Shown one piece after another: positions 41,701 to 64,000 of a DNA stretch of 64,000 nt. Both the position numbers and the translations under genes were made by a program. A model generated the notes under the pieces. It did not search any database. It was not told the origin of the DNA and saw only the letters and a program-made list of their open reading frames with translations. Positions within the stretch are counted from its first letter, which is position 1, and each line of letters starts with the position of its first letter. Source of the DNA: Saturnia japonica (taxonomy: Eukaryota; Arthropoda; Insecta; Lepidoptera; Saturniidae); the NCBI GenBank assembly GCA_033032175.1, contig CM065309.1, positions 15,314,001 through 15,378,000 of the forward strand, read 5' to 3'.

Positions 41701-42936
41701 TTTGGATGGCGTGAACAACATTACTCAAACGAGATCAAGCCATATGCTCGCAAGCGGAACGAACTCTCATTAGAAAATAAAATCATTTTATGGCAAGGTA
41801 GACTTATAATACCACATAACCTGAGAAACACAATTTTAAAGTTTTTACATTCAGGACATCCAGGCACTTCGGCTATGAGGGCACTTGCACGCTTCTATGT
41901 TTGGTGGCCATCTATTGAAGAAGATATTGATTTATATATTAAACGCTGTAGTAAGTGTCAAGAAAATAGACCAAATATTTCTGAGCTACCAATTTACTCT
42001 TGGTCTATTCCTGATAAAGTATGGGAAAGGATTCACGTTGACTTTGCAGGTCCTTTTGAGGGGAAACATTGGCATGCACTATCAAAATGGATAGAAGTAA
42101 AACCCATGGCTAAAACTACTTCACTTATGCTTTGTGAAGAATTGGACACAATTTTTAGTACTTTCGGTTTACCACATTTTATAGTTTCGGATAATGGTCC
42201 ACAATTCACTTCGCAAGAGTTTGATTTGTTTTGTAAAGCCAGAGGTATTAAACACATCAAGTCCTCTCCTTATCATCCCCGAACCAACGGATTAGCTGAA
42301 CGTCTCGTGCGTACATTTAAGACCAGAATGTCCTCAAGTACCAATGACAAGTTCAGTCTTAAACAACGACTTGAGAAATTTCTATTCTCATACCGGAATA
42401 CTCCACATAGCACTACTGGTAAAACTCCATCAGAAGTGATGTTCGGCCGCCGTCTAGCTTGTGTTTTGGATAATGTAAAACCAGATGCAAAGAGAGCACG
42501 TGCATATGCCGAAATACAAGCAAACATCAACAACGAAAAACGTGTACCTAATTTTGAACAAGGGGATGATGTATTTATTCGTACGAGAGACAATACTCGG
42601 TGGGAGCCAGCGATAGTCAACCGTCGTACACATAAATATTCATATGTTGTTACCACTCCTTATGGTGAGAGAAGGTACCATGCCGATCAGATGCGCCGTC
42701 GCTGCGAATCTGTTGAACAACTACCACCGATTATCGACCGACCTTCAGTATCAACAACTCTCGTTCCAACGCTCGTTCCAACGCTCGACGAACTATCTTC
42801 ATGTCAAGAAAAAACTGATGAGCAAACACAAAAGGAGGCACCACCAAAAACACAAACTCCACTTGCATGCTCAACCTTGCGTAGAAGCCGACGCAATATT
42901 CACCCACCTAGACGCTTAATACAGGAAATAGATTAA
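38728..42936 (+). CDS. Gypsy 2 gag-pol polyprotein
   Basis: The start is the first ATG (MNSEQFVEFLKIQQ); an upstream TTG is unlikely. Order: gag (to ~residue 240), zinc knuckles (CRRCGKNERHRFDIC and CKECSTEGHFESCC, ~270-310), aspartic protease (~385-480), RT (IRICGDFRSTIN, FSKIDLKDAYLQF, catalytic VFFDDIAVTG), RNase H (LACDASEKGVGAVLF, TDHKPLIHLL), integrase finger (HSGHPG...CSKCQ) and DDE core (VDFAGPF, SDNGPQF, HPRTNGLAERL), then a basic C-tail. Two oddities: the protease triad reads Asp-Pro-Gly (Pro codon 39892-39894), and about half a dozen residues seem missing between GKHW and SKWIEV in the integrase core (near 42072). The frame is open, but activity is doubtful. Confidence 0.9.
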   Translation: MNSEQFVEFLKIQQIQQQQITDLLQLLVRQQLHTSTPSSNNGTEGELQRSHETKLCIMNKFKCDKFDPTTTPVENFMDLFEEKCKIWGDDCINIQKDLLINCLSPEVFHELKVALTPNFAISSFENMKNKLLDLYRTKKTRYKALTDFWTCIRKQEETMEHYANRLKEISKDCGYDDTLLERQLRDRFATGLNHEQLQIDLKQKWPNLLHIRDDKTEEVTFAQIFTIAQSREIAEGDANTESLIYKVKKNSNQNSSQKGRNNIVQRKLRFNQCRRCGKNERHRFDICTARKHICKECSTEGHFESCCIKSGRAYLTYNRNTQKQQSRLRNNLHRINNQTNNQSFSSLTENDDSISDSDNVCNIKKQTQKDSKKIDIIINGKECTMDWDPGSLYSIISTKLWKQIGAPTLTKAPRLRAYGNVILKPKGITDVTVQIEGKSKILPVVVMEDADPLLFGLQWSEMFELQFPKPVYSIKPVITLKQVLNRHKLLFDNKLGRVKNYEVNIHIKYDAVAKHLPPRSIKFAMRKNIEMELERLVAEGIISKIDPNITPVEWATPTVNVIKQNGQIRICGDFRSTINSVLIKHAHPVPLFDQLRQNLANGKKFSKIDLKDAYLQFVVAPDSKKYLIISTHKGYFQYNRMPFGISTAPSIFQHYLEKLLEGIPNVAVFFDDIAVTGVNDAEHLQTLNTVFRKLEQAGLKVNLKKCFFLQDEIEYLGHIIDKNGVRPTNSKIEAITKASPPLNSKELRSFLGLVNFYERFIPHLHSKYADLHTLTGSRQKWKWTKHENTIFEKIKSLIAGSKLLIALNEKRPLFLACDASEKGVGAVLFHKDGNLMQPIAFASRKLKSAESKYSVIDREALAIFFGIKKFDQYLRGSKFTLVTDHKPLIHLLGTRRNLPKLVNNRLVRWALLIGSYDYDIVYTKGENNVMADYLSRMPNPEGQPSNAEIAVYKIETRLQTDRVGDLPISEDCIREHTKQDPVLKDIARYIRFGWREQHYSNEIKPYARKRNELSLENKIILWQGRLIIPHNLRNTILKFLHSGHPGTSAMRALARFYVWWPSIEEDIDLYIKRCSKCQENRPNISELPIYSWSIPDKVWERIHVDFAGPFEGKHWHALSKWIEVKPMAKTTSLMLCEELDTIFSTFGLPHFIVSDNGPQFTSQEFDLFCKARGIKHIKSSPYHPRTNGLAERLVRTFKTRMSSSTNDKFSLKQRLEKFLFSYRNTPHSTTGKTPSEVMFGRRLACVLDNVKPDAKRARAYAEIQANINNEKRVPNFEQGDDVFIRTRDNTRWEPAIVNRRTHKYSYVVTTPYGERRYHADQMRRRCESVEQLPPIIDRPSVSTTLVPTLVPTLDELSSCQEKTDEQTQKEAPPKTQTPLACSTLRRSRRNIHPPRRLIQEID

Positions 42937-42937
42937 A

Positions 42938-42956
42938 GCTTTTAGGGGTGGACGAA
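42938..42956 (+). other. Gypsy 2 polypurine tract
   Basis: AGGGGTGGACGAA directly before the 3' LTR; purine-rich but interrupted by T and C. Confidence 0.6.
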
Positions 42957-43130
42957 TATAGTGTAAATATTTATTATTGTAGATTAAAACCTGTTTAGTT
43001 TAGTTTAGCTTACTACTGTTATAAAAAGAATTTAATGTTTTGTTATTATGTTGACAGATATTAATTGTCTTCTTTTAGGATGTCATAATTTTATTAAAAC
43101 TATGTAATTAATTATTTTTTATTTATAACA
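42957..43130 (+). repeat. Gypsy 2 3' LTR (174 bp)
   Basis: Copy of 38538-38711 at 173 of 174 positions; CGCAT follows. Confidence 0.93.
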
Positions 43131-43135
43131 CGCAT

Positions 43136-43800
43136 GTGAAGTAATTATGACATGACAGCGTTGTCAACGTCAACAGGTTTGTTGACAAACTATTTTACTA
43201 CGTAGTACGGCATAATTACGGTTTTATTTTATGTCAACCGCGGCTTGCGGGAGTTTATATATTCTAAGCAATAAATTTATTGTAAATTATCTGGATTATA
43301 CAGTTTAGCTAAAAGTGAATAATTTTACTGTGTTATTCCAGATAAAGTAAAAATAAAACTTGAGTGAAAGTTTGTATGAAGAACCATCATGTCTCAAATT
43401 AAGGATATGAAAATTTATATTTAGGCTTTTGGTAAGAAAGAAATAAAAGGGTTAAAAACTCATAGTAAATTTCATGTATGTATAAAATACTTTTTTATAC
43501 GTCCATGTTAAATGTATATATGTATTCCATAGATGTAGTAGGTATATATTATAATATATTCTGTGTTTATAACAATTATATTACATATATGTAAAGGATA
43601 TCATTGGTATATAAATCATAGGAATTATAAAAATAATTTAATTGTTTACATAATACATAATTGATTAGAAGTTAAATTTATTAAAATTAATATGTGTAGG
43701 TACCAAATAAATTTAACTGAAACCTCTTTTAATTCTAAAGAAATAAAAACTTTGATAATGTGAGGACAGGTGTTGTTGCATAGTCACCGTACCCGAAACT
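43136..43800. other. Intergenic, no gene recognised
   Basis: AT-rich, no termini or coding motifs seen. Confidence 0.45.
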
Positions 43801-44125
43801 TTTTTTTTAAGACTATACTGTTAGCCCTGGAGCCTCTGACGACTTTTACAACTTCACCGGACTTGGGGGCGAGCGCTTAAGGCACTCAGCCACGAAAGTT
43901 TTAGACAACTCGCGCACAAGAGTGCCAAAGTGGCCGAACCTCGGCTTGGGCGATTGTCGCGATTGCAAATAAGTCACGATCTGACTAATTTCCTATTCGT
44001 AAATTCGAGCTAACTAACATATACTCATGTGCATGTTCCCTCCTCCTGGGAGGAAGGCAGGAAACATGCGTATGTGTATTTCATGATCGGAAAGTTTTTC
44101 TACACTAACTAGCGCAAAAAAGAAA

Positions 44126-44806
44126 AAATCGGTTGTCTGTAAAGTCGGTTTACTGACGATAGTTGAACGTAACAACGCAATAAGATAATACTGATGGAAT
44201 GGTATCATTTTTCAAAAGAAAATTTTAATTTTATTTGTTTGATAGATATTTTGTATGGATATAGAGAAGGAGGTAAATGGAAATGACAATTGAATTGATC
44301 AAGTTACATTTATTTGTACACATAAATATAAATTGTTGTGTTAACTTATTGTTATAGTTTAGTCAATTATAGCATAAACTACAATCGCTGCACTAGCGGA
44401 CCGATGTTATTTATTTTAATGATGAAAGCACGAATATTCGTCAGTATATCACTGAACATATATTTAATATCGAAAGAATCATTACTTTTATCGCCGCAAT
44501 TATCGTTGCTATAAACAATTGACAACACATTCACTTTTCACTGCACTTCATACTTGACGAAAACATGTAAATGTATTATTGTATAGCAGTTGTCCACGCG
44601 GACGCATCGCTCTCTCCAGTAGGAGAGAGACAAATTGTCGAACGCTGCCAAACGCGGAGGCCGATTGTGCCTCTTTGTCGCTCGTTCCGCGCTCTCGCTT
44701 GCACTTCAAGCCTTAAATGGAACGCCTCAGAGCGAGGTAACGCTGCATGAGTCATGTTTTTTCGTACGTGCAGCCGGGTCCATCGAATTATAAGACGTTA
44801 TCACGT
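44126..44806. mobile_element. Insertion of unknown type in LINE copy A
   Basis: Copy B lacks this 681-bp segment. It is flanked by an 11-bp repeat CAAAAAAGAAA (44115-44125 and 44807-44817), which looks like a TSD in an A-rich site. It contains a GC-rich patch (44585-44780) and no protein. Class unknown; the TSD length suggests retroposition. Confidence 0.6.
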
Positions 44807-45482
44807 CAAAAAAGAAAGGTTCCTTACAGAACCTATGTACCTGTGAGGTGTGCACATATATAACATATGTGTGTGGGTAGCTAAGTGTTGCAAGTATAGT
44901 GTCACTTGTATCGCGCGGGCGGCTGCCAGACTCAAGGGCTTCACACTGAGGAACGGACCTAGGCTTGGGTTGCCGCTAGAGAGAGCGAACGTGGCGGGTG
45001 TGCGGGAACGAAGTTGAGCGCTCGTCCTCTGCAGAGAGTACGGTGGTTACGCGGGCGTGGGTGGTGGGCACGCTCTGTTTGGAGTGACGGTGGTGGAGTA
45101 GTACGCGTTGGCTTTCTCGACCTTATCGTCGGGGTCGGTAAAAATGTTTCGCGGTCGGCGTTTTTTCTGTGAAGCGGTATATTGTCTGCGATTTCTCCGT
45201 GAGGCGGTAGGAGTATGGACATAAGTAGCGGCTGCTTTAATTAACGAGTTGGCGTGATTCGATGCGGTATCGAAGTAAGATCGCTACAGGAATCTGACGA
45301 AAGAGTGAATCGACGGAAGATCTATATCTCTATGGAGTTTTTGCATCCGTATGTATGGAGGGGCACCGGTAAGACGTTACAGAAACCTAATCTGAATAGT
45401 TTGTAACCGTTTGAAATTAGTTTTTGATATATGTGCGAACGTGGGGCAAGTATATGTCGTGATCGGGCGGATCACTCGATAC

Positions 45483-46511
45483 TTTTTTTTTGAAGTGACT
45501 ACACTGTTAGCCTTAGGGGCCCTATCCAGAAACAGAGCTGCTGCGGCTTTTACAGCTTCACCGAACTTGGGGGCGAGCGCTTGGGGCACTTAGCCGTGAA
45601 AGATTTTGACGACTCGCACGAGGGTGCCAGAGTAGCCGAACCTCGGCTCGGGCGGTCGTCGCAAATGCGAATAGGTCGCGATCTATCTAATTTCCTACTC
45701 CTACAGATTCGAGCTAACTAACATATACTCATATGCACGGATCGGAATGGTTTTTCTACACTAACTAGCACATTAGTCTAACTAGCGCAAAAAAAAAAGA
45801 TACCTTACGGAACCTATGTACCTGTGTGGTGTGCACGTGTGTGTGTTCATAAGTGTGTAATATTGTATGTGGGTAGCTAAATGATGCACCTATAGTGTCA
45901 CTTGTATCGCGCGGGCAGCTGCCTGACCCAAGGGCTTCACACCGAGGAACGGACCTAGGCTTGGGTTGCCGCTAGAGAGGGTGGACGTGGCGGGTGTGCG
46001 GGAGCGAAGTTGACCGCCCGTCCTCTGCGGAGAGAATGGTGGTTACGCGGGCGTGGGCGCTGGCACGCCCTGTTTGGAGAGGCGGTGGAATAGAACGCGT
46101 TTGCTGTTTCGATTTGGTCGAGCGGGTTAGCGAATATGTTACGCGGCCGGCGTTTACGCCGGCAGACATCGGGGTCCGGAACATAGGAAGCTGCCGCTTT
46201 GATTAGTGAATTCGCGTGGTTCGACGCAGTGTCGAAGTATGAGCGAGAAAGGTGTTTAGCATAGGCATGTATCGAAGGAAGGTTCATATCTCTATGGAGA
46301 TCTTCCATACGAACATACTGAGGGGCCCCAGTAAGGCGGTGAAGAAACCTATTCTGGATGGCTTGTAAACGTTTCAAGTTATATCTTGACATATGTGCGA
46401 ACACAACGCAGCTATATGTCATTATCGGTCGGATACACATTTTGTAGAGCGTAAGCTTGTGTCTCGTGGACATTTTGCTTGCAGAACATAACAGAGGATG
46501 CAATCGGGCCA
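45483..46511 (-). mobile_element. Jockey-like LINE copy B, inserted in copy A
   Basis: 5'-truncated LINE of 1029 bp ending in poly(A) (T run at 45483-45492). It is bounded by a perfect 14-bp TSD GGATCACTCGATAC (45469-45482 and 46512-46525). It shares 3' UTR blocks with copy A, for example 'cgaacctcggct' and 'cacttgtatcgcgcgggc'. Confidence 0.88.
45955..46511 (-). pseudogene. LINE copy B ORF2 C-terminal fragment
   Basis: An open frame of about 185 codons with LTLYKMCIRPIMTYSCVVFA, YNLKRLQAIQNRFLHRLTGA and LPSIHAYAKHLSRSYFD. This is the region after the RT palm typical of Jockey-clade ORF2. The catalytic RT core and endonuclease are missing because of 5' truncation, so it is non-functional. 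Confidence 0.8.
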
Positions 46512-46530
46512 GGATCACTCGATACGATTT

Positions 46531-48444
46531 GACCGAGCTTAAGTATTTCAGAGAGTTACCGTATGGAGGGCCTCTGTTTTTATTCCATTTTTATATTATT
46601 TTTACTTTGGTCGCCCTGTGTACCGCTCTATATTTATTTTTCCATCTATGTTATAAATTAAAATGTTCCTTACTCTAATTCCTATCTATTAAATATCAAT
46701 ACATTACATACTTTTATTCACATATTTCATACAAAAGCAATAACAATAGAATTTACGGCGGTTTCACCGGACATTAAATGTGATGTAGTACATTTTTTCC
46801 ATAAAAACTTATTCTATACATTTTATCCATTTTGTCGTAATTCTTATCTTATAGATGTTACACATAATACATAAGCACCTATATAATATATAAAACATGA
46901 CACGTAATTCGTAATATAGCGTAGATGCTAAGATTTTCTCTATAAATCTACTTCGTTTCTCTATATTAATGTTACCTAACTAAACTTATATATAAAACAC
47001 ATAATATATAACATATGACACCTAATAATAAACAATTTAGTCGCCAACAGCTTTCTAGGGAGTTTTGGTGATAAAATGCAAACTTGTGATTTGGTAACGT
47101 AATTTGCAAAATCCATAATTTTATTCTATTAGAGTTATTATTTTAGCGTCCTCTATTGTTACATCTGTACGAACTGGAAATGGTGTAATTTCTCATCATT
47201 GATCATTCAAAATTATTCCCATACTGTTCGTACAGAGGCCGATAACCGAAATAATTTCATTTCCTAGACTAAAGTAACTTAACACAATATCAATCAGTAA
47301 TAGAATGTCAAATGTCGTCTAAAAAGTTTTAGTTTCGTGCCTTTTTTGTGAGGTAATAAAATTCATTATTGCGTGGCACCACATTTAACCATTGTCTAAA
47401 ACTTTCCCGGGGGTTCTTTCTCCTACGTTGAATCTTATTAATTTATGTGTATGTCTCTGTTTATAGTCGCTTTTTCGTTTCATCGTCTTTCAAATCACAA
47501 CGATGCTAAAGAAGTTTTCACTTCAAAAACCATTGTTTGTATCGTATCTTGGAATATTGACAACGTGAAGTTCTCTCTCTCGCTCACCTACTGGTGGTTG
47601 CATAATGCTAGCTTGTTTACATGTTGCGATAACACTGGATGACCATTGTTGTTTGACCATTATTTTTATCCATAATACTAAACAAGGGATAATCGACAGC
47701 ATAATAATTATGTTTTTAATTTGTTATTCGTTACGTAGGAATATGCTTTACATTATTCTTCTTTGTAGTAATGACCACATGTAATTAAAAAGTAGCTTTC
47801 TTATTATTTATTTTATTCAATAAGGAAAAGACGAAGGAAACAGAGCACACATCCAATACATGGCTCGCAGGTATTTAAGTAATTAATTAGAAGATTTGTA
47901 ATTTCCTTACATGTATTTGGGTACATTCAAATAATTGTAAATAATTTGAATTTTATTATCAAAACAGAAAAATTGAACCTCGATTTTCTAGGTTGAAATA
48001 TTGATTCACTAGATTGATTCAGTGCTATGCATAATTACAAAATATGAATCATATTGGTCCTAAAAGTCGATTTCAGATTAGCATTCCTAGTATTTTGTCT
48101 GTGCAACTCTCTATCGCATATCAACTCTGATATTAACGCACAGAACAATATACTCGCTAACGAGAGTATTGATCACTGTCAACATCTATACTTTGTGAAA
48201 GTATATTTTCCAAGGCGGGTGATGTCTTACGAGAACACCGTATATGATTAAAACCAGAAAAATTATCTGTCAAAAAAGTTAACAGTAAAAAAAGTGTGTG
48301 ATATACTACGACTAAGTGACAGGCTAATATTTGCCGGCAACTGTTAGGTCATTGGGGCCTTTTACACATAATACTTGATATTAGCCACATGTGGTCTCCC
48401 ACGATTTTTAGATCTAGTAAGATATATTCGTACAAAAAGGTTCT
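46531..48444. other. Intergenic upstream of NSF, no gene recognised
   Basis: AT-rich with chance frames only; no TATA or initiator can be defended. Confidence 0.45.
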
Positions 48445-48776
48445 CTTCTTCTTCTTCCTCTTCCTAACTTGACAACCGGTCCTCTTTAATGAAGACCATT
48501 ACTGCCATTGTCGAGTGAATTATATTGTCAAGTGTTATAACAACTCAGTAGCCTAACAAGATGGTGGCTCCCTTGTTAGAACTTTCTAGGAAATTTTTGT
48601 GGGATCTCGGAATGAATGCTTTCAGCTTATATTTATAATCCACCTCACTTATGCCCAAAACCAAACAATATCATGCAAAACGCCACCAATATTACTTAAT
48701 ATAGGGTCAAAAACATAAGTAAATGAATTAAAAATAACAACCACAACATGTCACTTCAAGATCCGGCCAAAAACTC
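48445..48776 (-). repeat. Short retroposed repeat, copy 2, with 14-bp TSD
   Basis: 332 bp resembling 36447-36788 along its length (for example 'aacaagatggtggctccc' and 'gaatgaatgctttcagct'). Perfect TSD TACAAAAAGGTTCT at 48431-48444 and 48777-48790. The CTT-rich start is the element's tail on the minus strand. Non-coding; most probably a SINE or a 5'-truncated LINE end. Confidence 0.8.
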
Positions 48777-49296
48777 TACAAAAAGGTTCTAGAAAAAGTC
48801 ATAAGCTGATTGTATTCTTGTTTAGAAATTTGAATTTATAGATTAACATAACAAAGTTATATAGGTAATCGCAAGGGCCGCACCATAATAAAATTGTCTT
48901 TAATTCTTTGTAAGAAACACGATTTTATCCTACTCTTTATTATTATAGGGTGTACAAGTAAAATTTATTGAATTTCATTATAGAATGGAAGGATTAAGTA
49001 GGTATTAATGTGACAAATAGTGAATTTTCCACTTTTTATTTTTTATATGGCAACACTAAGGTCATACAGTTTTAAAAGACTGGTATCCAGTGGAAATAAT
49101 AAAATTAAAATAAACACATTTTCAAAGTATTGATCGCTGTAGCCAATGGTTCTTCAGATTAAATAAAGTCATTGCAGTCATTCGTTGTTGAGTAGTTTCC
49201 TTTGCTGTTTGTGTAATGTCATATCAGTAGACGTGAATCATTGTCAAATTTGTGTTTTCTTCCTACTTAGATTATTGAAAACAATATTGTAAAATA

Positions 49297-64000
<14,704 letters not shown>

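Larger units (their letters stand above)
38538..43130 (+). mobile_element. Gypsy LTR retrotransposon 2, full length
   Basis: 4593 bp with 174-bp LTRs differing at one base and an exact TSD CGCAT (38533-38537 and 43131-43135). One gag-pol frame of 1402 codons fills the interior. There is no env. LTR borders defined by the TSD are TATAGT...ATAACA rather than TG...CA. Lies between CHERP and NSF, in NSF orientation. Confidence 0.93.
43801..46530 (-). mobile_element. Jockey-like LINE copy A (5'-truncated), interrupted twice
   Basis: The minus-strand 3' end is a T run at 43801-43809 (poly(A) on the element's strand). Parts: 3' UTR 43801-44125, the remaining 3' UTR and ORF2 C-terminus 44807-45482 (RVIRPITTYTCPTFAHISKT, then the RALNFVPAHPPR end near 45000), and a few bases after 46525. 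It is interrupted by 44126-44806 and by another copy of the same LINE at 45483-46511. The right boundary is approximate. Frames are broken. Confidence 0.75.

Noticed and set aside
44585..44780. GC-rich patch as an NSF or CHERP promoter island
   Set aside because: It lies inside a 681-bp insertion in a LINE and about 4.5 kb from the NSF start; no supporting promoter motif.

Overview
The window is animal nuclear DNA, very probably from a lepidopteran insect (moth or butterfly). The evidence is intron-rich genes with GT-AG splicing, AT-rich non-coding DNA, and dispersed repeats I associate with lepidopteran genomes (for example the 'gcgaagccacgggca...agctagt' end near 54.08 kb). Species cannot be read from the sequence alone. 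No tRNA, rRNA or CRISPR array was seen.

Two conserved host genes stand head to head. On the minus strand, 35936 down to 9563, is CHERP (SURP, CID/RPR, RS-rich and G-patch domains; spliceosome-associated). I could model all 14 coding exons with consistent splice phases: 2421 nt, 806 aa. On the plus strand, 49297 to past the right edge, is NSF, the AAA+ ATPase that disassembles SNARE complexes. Thirteen coding exons (587 codons) lie in the window. With the proposed start, the Walker residues fall at K266, E329 and K549, the classical NSF numbers. About 13.4 kb of mostly transposon-derived DNA separates the two start codons.

Much of the rest is nested mobile DNA, often with readable target-site duplications (TSDs). 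(1) 1.4-9.0 kb: a CR1-like LINE is split by a TA-flanked MITE (2289-2818) and by a 5.6 kb element (3209-8784) with ~330 bp inverted repeats, a 3-bp TSD, an XPG/FEN-like nuclease region and a cysteine-rich finger. I assign this last one to the Academ superfamily; it is the least ordinary item here. (2) 10.5-22.0 kb: inside a 15.2 kb CHERP intron, a Gypsy element (121-bp LTRs, TSD GTTAT) carries a BEL/Pao element (436-bp LTRs that look identical, TSD CAAAT) inserted into its pol frame. (3) 23.2-25.3 kb: a ZBED-like hAT with TSD CTTCTTTT and TATCGATA motifs at both ends. (4) 38.5-43.1 kb: a second Gypsy with one 1402-aa gag-pol frame. (5) 43.8-46.5 kb: a Jockey-like LINE inserted into another copy of itself. 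(6) NSF introns: mariner, pogo-like and hAT elements, plus an unrecognised decayed coding segment.

Nearly every transposon protein carries at least one lesion, even where LTR pairs are almost identical. This suggests recent movement by proteins supplied in trans. The large LTR elements in the CHERP intron lie in the host gene's sense direction, just upstream of the G-patch exons.
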